Part shown: in pieces, positions 35,248 to 42,921 of the stretch
Layout of the letters: each line of letters opens with the position of its first letter
Position numbering within the stretch: position 1 is the stretch's first letter
Source: Candidatus Zixiibacteriota bacterium
Lineage (GTDB): Bacteria > Zixibacteria > MSB-5A5 > GN15 > FEB-12
Direction: 5' to 3'
Assembly (NCBI GenBank): GCA_019038695.1
Contig: JAHOYZ010000023.1
Span: 93,034 to 157,033 of the forward strand
DNA: 64,000 nt
Translations under genes and position numbers: made by a program
The notes under the pieces: model-generated
Seen by the model: only the letters and a program-made list of their open reading frames with translations
Told to the model about the DNA's origin: nothing
Databases searched by the model: none

Positions 35248-36870
35248 TTATTTGACGTATGGTTCGGGGTTGGTGATACGGCCGTTGAGGGCTGAGGCAG
35301 CTGCTGTGGCCGGAGAACAAAGGTACATTTCACCGGAGTCGGATTGTCCCGAGTAGGCTGTTGTCGGGTCAGCTGTTGTCAGGCCACGTTCACCCGGGGC
35401 CAGCATCTGATGGAACCGTCCGGCGAGAAATGTACTCGAAGAGCTGATTATCATTGCTCCAGCTTCCGCCAGAACTCTGATCAACCCTTTCCTGAGAGCC
35501 TCCAGATAGACCTGGTGAGATCCGGGCAGAATTATCAGCCGGCACTGTGGATCCACCTTGTTCCCCTTGAGAATGTTGGCCGCGATCCGAAGGTCATCGA
35601 ACCGTCCGTTGTTGAAAGTACCGATGATGACCTGATGAATACTGAGACCATCGTGTTCCCTGACTGGATTGATCGTGCTGATCCCTTCCGGTCCTGCTAT
35701 CTGTGGTGTTAGCCGATCGATGTTGAACTGGTAGGCTTCGTCATAGACGGCATCCTTGTCGGCAATGACCGGCCGGTAGTTACTGTCGTTGCGACCGGTC
35801 AAATAGCGACGAGTAACTGCCTCGAAAGGACACATGGCTGCTTTGGCTCCCATGTCAACCGTCAGCTGGCACAGTGTTACACGTTCGCTGATACTCATGT
35901 TGGCTACCGCCTGTCCATGAAACTCGATAGCACTGTATTCAGCCCGGGAAGTCCCCAATTGTTTGATAATAGTCATGGCGATATCCCTGGCATAAGTCCC
36001 GCGTGGTCGTCGGCCGCTGATATCTATTCGAATCGATGGCGGTACTTTCAGCCATAACCGTCCACTGGCCAAAACCGTAGCCATTTCGACAGCATCAATG
36101 CCGACTGCGAAGGCGCTCAAGGCACCCAGCGACACGGTCTGTCGGTCAGTCCCCAGAACTAACTGTCCGGGCAGTATATGGCCATTCTCGATTGATAACT
36201 GATGGCATGTTCCCTGGTGCGTATCATAGAAATTGGTGATCTTCTGTCGTCGGCAAAAATCGCGTGCCAGCTTGAGATTGGCAGGGTCTTCAGTCTGTGA
36301 TGGATCGGTGCCATCCAGGCTCACCGCTATTCGTGCAGGATTCCAGACAAATTCAACGCCGATATCCTTAAAGGTACTAATGACCCTGGCGATATCACGA
36401 TTCACAACGACCTGGTCCGGTTCAACAACCACTAGTTCGCCAATTTTTATTTTCTCCAGTCCAGCCGCCCGGGCGAGAATCTTTTGAGCGACGGTCTGTT
36501 TTCCGTAGAGGGGAGCAACATGGTTACGCTGATCCACGCCGGGAAGATTCAGTTCGAGTTGTTCCAACTTCAGGAACGCCGGTTTTTCCCTAATACCATA
36601 ACGACGTCGCCAATTATAGAAAGCGGCTTTGGAAATGCCGAGTTCGAGTCCGCACCGATCATCATCACCAAACCGTTCCCACAAGTTGCGAACTTCGCTA
36701 TCAGAGAACTTCGGCTGCGAGTGTTTGGGAACGTTCTTCTTGCGACGCCAGTACGCGACGAGGTAGGCGGGCACCCCTCCCAGCCGTTCACCGATTTTCT
36801 CGTCGGTCCGATACAGTTTCTGAAGCTGCATCAGTTCGGCCTTGGTAGGCATTTTGCGGCGGGGACTCAC
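35248..36870 (-). CDS. helix-turn-helix protein fused to a LeuC/aconitase-like domain lacking Fe-S cysteines
   Basis: A 540-residue protein. Residues 1-95 hold two helix-turn-helix-like units (IGERLGGVPAYLVAYWRRKK; CGLELGISKAAFYNWRRRYG). Residues about 110-540 match the large subunit of isopropylmalate dehydratase end to end (IENGHILPGQLVLG; LGALSAFAVGIDAVE; ISERVTLCQLTVDMGAKA; PGER near 492; SPATAAASALNGR). The three cluster cysteines are gone: Phe419 in IIGTFNNGR, then Ser479 and Leu482 before PGER. The catalytic GDSHT motif reads GTDRQT at 240-245, and DH-x-x-P reads DGTDP. It starts at GTG 36870, overlapping the HIT stop as GTGA. A dehydratase reaction looks impossible. A ligand-sensing or DNA-binding role is inferred. 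Confidence 0.85.
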   Translation of the reverse strand: MSPRRKMPTKAELMQLQKLYRTDEKIGERLGGVPAYLVAYWRRKKNVPKHSQPKFSDSEVRNLWERFGDDDRCGLELGISKAAFYNWRRRYGIREKPAFLKLEQLELNLPGVDQRNHVAPLYGKQTVAQKILARAAGLEKIKIGELVVVEPDQVVVNRDIARVISTFKDIGVEFVWNPARIAVSLDGTDPSQTEDPANLKLARDFCRRQKITNFYDTHQGTCHQLSIENGHILPGQLVLGTDRQTVSLGALSAFAVGIDAVEMATVLASGRLWLKVPPSIRIDISGRRPRGTYARDIAMTIIKQLGTSRAEYSAIEFHGQAVANMSISERVTLCQLTVDMGAKAAMCPFEAVTRRYLTGRNDSNYRPVIADKDAVYDEAYQFNIDRLTPQIAGPEGISTINPVREHDGLSIHQVIIGTFNNGRFDDLRIAANILKGNKVDPQCRLIILPGSHQVYLEALRKGLIRVLAEAGAMIISSSSTFLAGRFHQMLAPGERGLTTADPTTAYSGQSDSGEMYLCSPATAAASALNGRITNPEPYVK

Positions 36871-37355
36871 AGTTTGTCGAATTCCTTTCTGATTGCCTCG
36901 TAGACCAACTCCAGACCGACCGAGACGATGTTGGTCTTGCCGATGATCGGCATGAAATTGGTGTCGCCTGTCCAGCGGGGAACAATGTGCATATGAAGAT
37001 GTTCGGGAATTCCCGCTCCGGATTCTCGACCCAGATTCATGCCGATATTGAGCGAATGAGGCTTGAGCGCTTGCTTGATCATTCTGACAGTCAAACGAGT
37101 CAGGGAGAAAAACTCATTTCCTTCTTCCTCGGTCAATTTTTCAAGCTGGCCTACATGTCGGATGGGCACGACCATAGCGTGACCTGAGTTGTAGGGAAAC
37201 TTATTGAGAATAACAAAACACTTATCGCCGCGATGCAGGATTAGATTTTCTACAGAGTCCTCGCTCTCTAGCCGGTTGCAAAAGATACAACCCTTCTCTC
37301 TTTCACTCAGAATAAACTCTGCTCTCCACGGTGCCCATATCATCTTGTCTACCAT
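36867..37355 (-). CDS. HIT family nucleotide hydrolase/transferase
   Basis: From ATG 37355 the product has 162 residues. It begins MVDKMIWAPWRAEFIL, as in HIT proteins related to Ap4A phosphorylases and FHIT-like hydrolases. A Cys pair (KGCIFCNRL) probably binds zinc. The substrate loop GHAMVVPIRHVGQLEKL and the catalytic triad HLHMHIVPRW complete the domain. ATG 37355 was chosen because a promoter at 37364-37392 predicts transcription only a base or two upstream, so any earlier start would not be transcribed. ATG 37343 is the alternative. It is translationally coupled to the helix-turn-helix/LeuC-like gene. Confidence 0.9.
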   Translation of the reverse strand: MVDKMIWAPWRAEFILSEREKGCIFCNRLESEDSVENLILHRGDKCFVILNKFPYNSGHAMVVPIRHVGQLEKLTEEEGNEFFSLTRLTVRMIKQALKPHSLNIGMNLGRESGAGIPEHLHMHIVPRWTGDTNFMPIIGKTNIVSVGLELVYEAIRKEFDKL

Positions 37356-37363
37356 AGTGCTAT

Positions 37364-37392
37364 ATGATACGCAGATTTCACGGCTCTGCCAA
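37364..37392 (-). promoter_or_regulatory. sigma70-type promoter of the HIT/LeuC-like operon
   Basis: On the minus strand TTGGCA (37392-37387), 17 bases, TATCAT (37369-37364). Predicted transcription starts near 37357, almost at ATG 37355, suggesting a leaderless or very short leader. Confidence 0.6.
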
Positions 37393-37465
37393 GCGATCAC
37401 CATATTTTTTGTAGTAATTTTCGTGAACTCGTTGATGGGCAGTACGTTTGATTGAATCTGCAACT

Positions 37466-37494
37466 TTGACATTGTCGCAAGAAATCCGTATCAT
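37466..37494 (+). promoter_or_regulatory. sigma70-type promoter of the 37548 gene
   Basis: TTGACA (37466-37471), 17 bases, TATCAT (37489-37494). Transcription would begin near 37501. It is back-to-back with the HIT promoter, about 75 bases apart, and has the same -10 box. Confidence 0.65.
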
Positions 37495-37547
37495 AGACTG
37501 TTCGTATTCTTTCGTATGTAAGTTGGTCAATCAAATGGGAGGTCCCT

Positions 37548-38126
37548 ATGAAGCGGATGTTACCGGTTTCTCTTATGATGATGGTTCTCTTGGCCAGCAG
37601 TTCTCTTGCATTTGATGGAAATCGCAAGGGGTTCGTAGTCGGGGGTGGACTTGGTTTTGCGCCCACTGCGACCAGCTCCATCGACAGGGACGGCCCAGAT
37701 ACCGAGGACAATGGATCAGGTCTTGGCTTGAATCTGGTGATTGGTTATGCCTGGGATGAACATAATATGCTCGTCTGCGAAGGAAATATTGCAAGTTATT
37801 CTTCGAATCAAACTTACATCTGGCTCCCTTTTCGAACCGTCATGCAAGGGTTCTATGGTGCCTCATGGTATCACTATTATGGTCCGCAAGGGAGATCATT
37901 CTTCACAGCCGTTGGTTTGGGACTCTATGTTTTTGAAGATGGGTGGTCACAGTGGTGGGGATTCGAAGCACACGATCCTGGCGCTGCTCTGCTTCTCGGA
38001 GGTGGATACGAATTTGCAAGGCATTTTCAGGTAGGAGTCTATGTGTCTACAGGTAAGACCTCGGAACGGACCGATGACTACAACCACAGTCATATATCTG
38101 TACTTGTGAGCGCGGTGGCATTCTGA
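37548..38126 (+). CDS. small outer-membrane beta-barrel-like protein
   Basis: A 192-residue protein with a signal peptide (MKRMLPVSLMMMVLLASSSLAF) and then alternating hydrophobic/polar strands with many Gly and aromatics (GFVVGGGLGFAP; GLNLVIGYAWDE; FFTAVGLGLYVFED; ALLLGGGYEFARHFQVGVYVSTG). It ends in HISVLVSAVAF, a typical outer-membrane terminal strand with C-terminal Phe. It matches the general eight-stranded OmpA/OmpW-like type. GGGAGG lies upstream of ATG 37548. It is the first gene of a rightward set that continues into a DNA methyltransferase after 72 bases; whether it is cotranscribed is uncertain. Confidence 0.75.
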   Translation: MKRMLPVSLMMMVLLASSSLAFDGNRKGFVVGGGLGFAPTATSSIDRDGPDTEDNGSGLGLNLVIGYAWDEHNMLVCEGNIASYSSNQTYIWLPFRTVMQGFYGASWYHYYGPQGRSFFTAVGLGLYVFEDGWSQWWGFEAHDPGAALLLGGGYEFARHFQVGVYVSTGKTSERTDDYNHSHISVLVSAVAF

Positions 38127-38198
38127 AGAATCGGAAGTGGAAAGTGGTATTCTACTATTTTTGTTGAACCGTCCATGACTGCACTGTAGCATATCTCC

Positions 38199-39185
38199 AT
38201 GCTGCGAAACTCACTGCCGCGTCTCGACAATGACACTACCGGCCTTCGACGCCGGATTCTCCCCCTATGTCGTTTGAAGCAAGGGGAAGTATGGGAAGAT
38301 CCCGATGGAACCCATCTGGTCGCCTGTGGGGATGCTACTGACCGAGCATTTGTACAGCAGTTGTTTGGCCGCTCCCGGGCATCGCTCGCAGTCCACGACC
38401 CGCCCTATAATCTGGTGGCATTCGAGACCAAATCGATCGAGGAGTATATCGCCTGGTCCCTGGTTTGGGTAGACTGCTGTCGATCAGTTCTGGCAGGCGA
38501 CTCGTCGCTCTATGTCTGGCTGGGTGCGGACCAGAACGATCATTTTCAGCCTTTGCCGCAGTTTATGGCAATGATGATGTCCAGCGAATTCAAATCGCGA
38601 TCGTTCATTACCATGCGGAACCAGCGAGGTTACGGAACCCAGAGCAATTGGATGGCTGTGCGGCAGGAATTGTTGTACTATACGCTTGGCCGTCCGTCAT
38701 TTGATGTCCAGTACACCGATATTCCAAAAGTACTGCGGGGCTATTACAAGGAAATTGATGGCCAGCGTACTGAGAATTTCCAGCGCAGTCGATCAGGAAA
38801 TATTCGAGCGAGCAATGTTTGGGTAGATTTACAACAAGTGTTCTATCGTCTGGCGGAGAATGTCAGTGGGTGCTATGCCCAAAAACCGCTGGCGGCAATC
38901 GAACGTATTGTGTCGGCTTCGTCAGCCAAAGGTGATCTGGTCACTGACTTTTTTGCCGGTTCGGGGACTACGTTGCTGGCTTGCGAACTGCAGAACCGAC
39001 GCTGTATCACTTTCGACAGCGACCCCATTATGGCCGAAATAGCAATCCGTCGCCTGTTGCGATTCCGGGCTACCGGCAAAACAGGGTGGCAGGCAAGTAA
39101 TCCCTTCGATTCAGAATCAGGGATTAAGGACTCAGGCCGTAGATCGACGACGGCGCCATTGGCCGCAACAACCGAGGCATTATGA
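38199..39185 (+). CDS. orphan amino-DNA methyltransferase (beta class)
   Basis: A 328-residue SAM-dependent enzyme that probably methylates adenine N6 or cytosine N4 in DNA. The catalytic motif IV DPPYNLV (residues 67-73) precedes motif I FFAGSGTT (251-258), the order of the beta class. The stretch QKPLAAIERIVSASS (228-242) is the usual segment before motif I. The N-terminus LKQGEVWEDPDGTHLVACGDA is typical of this group. No restriction endonuclease or specificity gene is adjacent. The stop overlaps the start of the LeuD-like gene as ATGA, so the two are translationally coupled. Confidence 0.88.
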   Translation: MLRNSLPRLDNDTTGLRRRILPLCRLKQGEVWEDPDGTHLVACGDATDRAFVQQLFGRSRASLAVHDPPYNLVAFETKSIEEYIAWSLVWVDCCRSVLAGDSSLYVWLGADQNDHFQPLPQFMAMMMSSEFKSRSFITMRNQRGYGTQSNWMAVRQELLYYTLGRPSFDVQYTDIPKVLRGYYKEIDGQRTENFQRSRSGNIRASNVWVDLQQVFYRLAENVSGCYAQKPLAAIERIVSASSAKGDLVTDFFAGSGTTLLACELQNRRCITFDSDPIMAEIAIRRLLRFRATGKTGWQASNPFDSESGIKDSGRRSTTAPLAATTEAL

Positions 39186-39676
39186 ACGACATCAAAGGTT
39201 CTTTCATTGCAATCAAGGACACCGTCACTGCCGATATGATCTGTTCTTCCAAACACCAGAACGAGCATGATCCAGCACGACTGGCGGAACATCTTTTTGA
39301 GAATCTGGACAACGGAGTACCCGAGAAGATTGCACCGGCTTCCATTCTGATTGTAGGGGATAGCTTCGGTCGCGGCATGGTCGGCGATGTCCCCGTGCGC
39401 GCGCTGCTTGCAGCCGGTATTAAGTGCGTTATCGGGGTCAACTTTGAACGAGGGTTCTACCGCACGGGAATCAATGGTGGCCTGGCTCTGGTCGAGGCCG
39501 ACCTGTTGGCGGGACAATTGTCCAACGGAGACAGTATAGCCGTCAATCTCGCTGAAGGTACAATTACCTATGCTGGAGGGGAGACAACTTTTGCCCCATA
39601 CCCCAAGTCTGTCCGGCAAATCATCGAAACCGGGGGCCTGGTACCGGCTGTCAAGACCCAATTGGGTAAAACCTGA
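39182..39676 (+). CDS. LeuD-like (isopropylmalate dehydratase small subunit fold) protein with degenerate active site
   Basis: A 164-residue protein of the length and order of short LeuD proteins. Family-like stretches are DPARLAEHLFENLD, APASILIVGDSFGRG, AGIKCVIGVNFERGFYRTGINGG (abbreviated) and a terminal IETGGLVPAV. The family loop FGCGSSREHAP, which supplies the active-site Ser and Arg, here reads FGRGMVGDVPV (residues 62-72), and the N-terminal DxxDTDxIIP reads DTVTADMICS. The catalytic residues have therefore been lost. It is coupled by ATGA to the methyltransferase. The LeuC-like protein at 35248-36870, in the divergent operon 2.3 kb away, is the natural partner candidate. Confidence 0.82.
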   Translation: MNDIKGSFIAIKDTVTADMICSSKHQNEHDPARLAEHLFENLDNGVPEKIAPASILIVGDSFGRGMVGDVPVRALLAAGIKCVIGVNFERGFYRTGINGGLALVEADLLAGQLSNGDSIAVNLAEGTITYAGGETTFAPYPKSVRQIIETGGLVPAVKTQLGKT

Positions 39677-39824
39677 CCGATACAACGAAGCCCTATCTGA
39701 AACTGATTTGGTTCTTACCCCTATAATTTAATGTTTGATTATAACTAGGTTTGCGTCCAAATTACGTTAGCTGGAGACGTTTGTCCCAGTTTGAATGGGA
39801 CGGAAAAACCGAGGTAGCAAATAT

Positions 39825-41183
39825 ATGCGGACTATTATCGTGGGTGGAGGAGTAGTTGGTTGTTCACTGGCCGAGCATCTTCTTCCCAGTGGGCACCATC
39901 TCTCACTGGTCGAATCGGATGCGAGGCTGAGCCAGATACTGTCGGAGAAACTCGATGTCCAGATTATTACCGGGTCGGGTTCATCGCCAGAGTGTCTTCG
40001 GGAAGCTGGTCTATTGGATGCGGACATGGTATTGGCGGTCACGCCTAACGATGAAATAAACATTGTTGTTTGTGCTCTGGCGGCGCAGCATGGAGTAACC
40101 AGGCGGATTGCCCGCCTGCGTGACAGGGAGTTCTCTCAGGAGAGTGAAATCGTCGATCTGGAGCAACTTGGGATTACATCGGTAATTCACCCCGAGAAAG
40201 CCCAGGTGAACCATATTCTCCAGTTTTTAGCTACCCCTCACGCAGTCGAAGTGGCTGATTTTGAGGACGGCCGTATTCTCATGCGTGGCTATCGGATTAC
40301 CGAGGATATGGAACTGGCCAACAAAACACCGCTTGAAATTCGACAGGGGATGGATTCCGAGCAGGTCCTGTTTGCGGCCATCGTTCGTGACGGCAGGGGG
40401 ATGATCCCCGGTGGCGACACGCTTATTTTACCCGGCGATGTAGTCTACACGCTGTTCCCTCGTGAATCGCTGGAACGGTTTTTACAACTGGTGAATGTGG
40501 AGTACAAGAAACAGCGCAAGATCATTATCACCGGGGATAACTTTTCGACCCTGGAATTGGCCGGGGCACTTGACGACACCGATAACAATATCACACTGAT
40601 TGATCCCGATCTTGAACATGCCCAAAAGGCAGCCCAGAGGTTCTCCAATATCCAGGTGCTGCACGGCGATTGCACCGATATTGACCTGCTTCGCGAGCAG
40701 AACATCGACAGCACATCATTTTTTATTGCCACCTCCAGTGCCGCCGAGTACAATATGTTTTCTTCTTTACTGGCCAAGGCGGAGGGAGCCCGCGAAGTAA
40801 TCGCCATTAGTACAGAGTCCCGGCACGATCAGTTGTTCGAATCCATCGGGATTGATCACGTGACCAATCCTCGGATTATCACCGCTCGTGGGATACTGGA
40901 GATGATTTCGCGTGGTCATATCGGAGCCGTGGTGCAACTGTCGGATGTTGATATTGAAGCGGTGCGGTTTACGGTCGAACCGGGTAGTGAGGTGGGTCAT
41001 AGCTCGGTGAAAAAGTTGGCCCGAAAGCTCAAACGGGATTCGATCTTCGGCATCGTGGTAAGAGGTGACAAAATGCTCTTACCCGACGGAGAGACGATTA
41101 TTGAAGATGACGACCATGTGATTATGATCACGCGTCACAAGAATCTACCATCACTGGCCAAACTTTTTAAAGGCCACTCTTAA
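39825..41183 (+). CDS. trkA: Trk potassium uptake regulatory protein TrkA
   Basis: TrkA is the cytoplasmic NAD(H)/nucleotide-binding gating subunit of Trk. From ATG 39825 the product has 452 residues with two tandem RCK units. The first starts MRTIIVGGGVVGCSLAEHL (GxGxxG Rossmann motif); the second, at about residue 226, starts KIIITGDNFSTLELAGALD with a weaker glycine motif. Each is followed by a TrkA_C domain (PGDVVYTLFPRESLERF; DGETIIEDDDHVIMITRH). GAGG lies ten bases upstream, and an ATG at 39795 would add ten residues. trkH follows 12 bases after the stop. Confidence 0.95.
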   Translation: MRTIIVGGGVVGCSLAEHLLPSGHHLSLVESDARLSQILSEKLDVQIITGSGSSPECLREAGLLDADMVLAVTPNDEINIVVCALAAQHGVTRRIARLRDREFSQESEIVDLEQLGITSVIHPEKAQVNHILQFLATPHAVEVADFEDGRILMRGYRITEDMELANKTPLEIRQGMDSEQVLFAAIVRDGRGMIPGGDTLILPGDVVYTLFPRESLERFLQLVNVEYKKQRKIIITGDNFSTLELAGALDDTDNNITLIDPDLEHAQKAAQRFSNIQVLHGDCTDIDLLREQNIDSTSFFIATSSAAEYNMFSSLLAKAEGAREVIAISTESRHDQLFESIGIDHVTNPRIITARGILEMISRGHIGAVVQLSDVDIEAVRFTVEPGSEVGHSSVKKLARKLKRDSIFGIVVRGDKMLLPDGETIIEDDDHVIMITRHKNLPSLAKLFKGHS

Positions 41184-41195
41184 CGGAGTAAGTGG

Positions 41196-42797
41196 ATGCG
41201 TAAGAACGCCGTCGGCTACGCAATCGGTAAGCTGCTGCAAGTGATGGGGGTTACTCTACTGGCTCCTCTGGGTATTGCCGTGTGGGATAGTCGCGCCCTT
41301 GGCTATGCTGACTTGCTTTCGGCGATTGATGTTTCCGGTTTTCTCACGGCATTTGCTGTTTCGATATTGTGCGGGACCGCGCTGGTTCTTTTGTTTCGGT
41401 CGGGTCGTGATCGCCAGGGGTTGAAGGAAGGCTATGCCATAGTAACTCTAGGCTGGCTCGGATTAGCCCTGATCGGGGCGATTCCTTTCTTCATATATTT
41501 CAGTCAGGTACGCGGAGGGGCTGGCTTTGACATGATGTTGCTCAATTTCACTGATGCCTACTTTGAGATAATGTCCGGATTTACAACCACCGGTGCAACG
41601 ATTCTCACCGATATCGAAGTTGTTCCACGATCCCTGCTTTTTTTACGTGCTCTTACGCACTGGCTGGGTGGCATGGGTATTATCACTCTGGCAATTGTGA
41701 TTTTTCCAGCTATGGGTGTGTCAGGCTACGGAATGTTTCGCGGCGAGGTGCCGGGACCATCCAAGGATCGTCTTAGTCCGCGTCTGTCTCAAACGGCCCA
41801 GATACTATGGGGCGTGTACGGACTTCTAACCGCCGGACAGATGATTTTGCTTATGGTAGCCGGTATGGATTGGTTCGATGCTGTGTGTCATTCATTCGCC
41901 ACGATGGCGACCGGTGGTTTTTCAACCCGCAACGCCTCAATCGCCGGGTATGAATCGGACCTGATTGAGTGGATCGTCACGTTGTTCATGTTTTTTGCCG
42001 GAATTAATTTTGTGCTGCATTTCAAAGCCCTCCGCGGAGACCTGCAATCACTCATTAAGAACCGCGAATTCCTGTTTTACAGTGGTGTGATCCTGACGGC
42101 GATTCTGGTGATTACAACCGTACTCTATGTCAATGGACCGGCTCCTGAAGAATTGGCGGCCCAGCATTACCGGGCTGGGGATCCGACGGCTGAAGAGTTC
42201 CACGCTCACTACGTGCAGCAGAGTGACCAGTTGGATCAACTCTATGACTGCTTCCGCATTGCGTCATTCCAGGCGCTGGCGATCATCACCACAACCGGCT
42301 TTGTCACAGCCGACTTCGATCTTTGGCCGGATTTCCTGAGGTTGATGCTCGTGTTTCTAATGTTCTTCGGCGGCTGCGCAGGCTCGACAGGGGGCGGAAT
42401 GAAGATCATTCGGATAATGATTGTCTTCAAGGCCGCTATTCTTGAGTTGCGAAAACTCGTGCAACCGCGTCTGGTGGCAACCGTCAAGCTTGATGGCATT
42501 TCCGTGGAAGAAGAAAAAGTCATCAATATTGTCTCGTTCTTCATTCTGTTCTCAGGCCTGTTTGTGATCACTGCCGGTCTTATCTCGATGTTCGTGCCCG
42601 ACCTGACCACGGCTGTTTCCTGTTCGATTGCCACAATAGGTAATATCGGTCCCGGCTTGGCGGGAATCGGAGCTACGGAGAACTACGCCTGGATCCCTAC
42701 TCCCGGCAAGTGGGTCCTGGTGGTGTCGATGCTGCTGGGGCGTCTGGAGATATTCACGGTTTTGATCGTCCTGCGCGTGGCTACCTGGCGGAAGTAA
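41196..42797 (+). CDS. trkH: Trk potassium uptake membrane protein TrkH
   Basis: TrkH is the K+-conducting subunit. The 533-residue product has four M1-P-M2 repeats, with the selectivity-filter regions visible as MSGFTTTGATILTD, FATMATGGFSTRNAS, IITTTGFVTADF and IATIGNIGPGLAGIG. Hydrophobic helices are spaced as in the family, and RALTHWLGGMGIITLAI matches. GGAG precedes ATG 41196. With trkA it forms a two-gene operon that supplies potassium uptake. Confidence 0.95.
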   Translation: MRKNAVGYAIGKLLQVMGVTLLAPLGIAVWDSRALGYADLLSAIDVSGFLTAFAVSILCGTALVLLFRSGRDRQGLKEGYAIVTLGWLGLALIGAIPFFIYFSQVRGGAGFDMMLLNFTDAYFEIMSGFTTTGATILTDIEVVPRSLLFLRALTHWLGGMGIITLAIVIFPAMGVSGYGMFRGEVPGPSKDRLSPRLSQTAQILWGVYGLLTAGQMILLMVAGMDWFDAVCHSFATMATGGFSTRNASIAGYESDLIEWIVTLFMFFAGINFVLHFKALRGDLQSLIKNREFLFYSGVILTAILVITTVLYVNGPAPEELAAQHYRAGDPTAEEFHAHYVQQSDQLDQLYDCFRIASFQALAIITTTGFVTADFDLWPDFLRLMLVFLMFFGGCAGSTGGGMKIIRIMIVFKAAILELRKLVQPRLVATVKLDGISVEEEKVINIVSFFILFSGLFVITAGLISMFVPDLTTAVSCSIATIGNIGPGLAGIGATENYAWIPTPGKWVLVVSMLLGRLEIFTVLIVLRVATWRK

Positions 42798-42921
42798 CCA
42801 GTTACTGATGTAGCCAGCTATTAAATGCCCATTCTACCTGTCGAGTTATTGTCTGAAATTCGATGTTACCAATCTTGCTCAATCGGTGTATATATATAAA
42901 TAATGTGATCCTCATGGAGAT

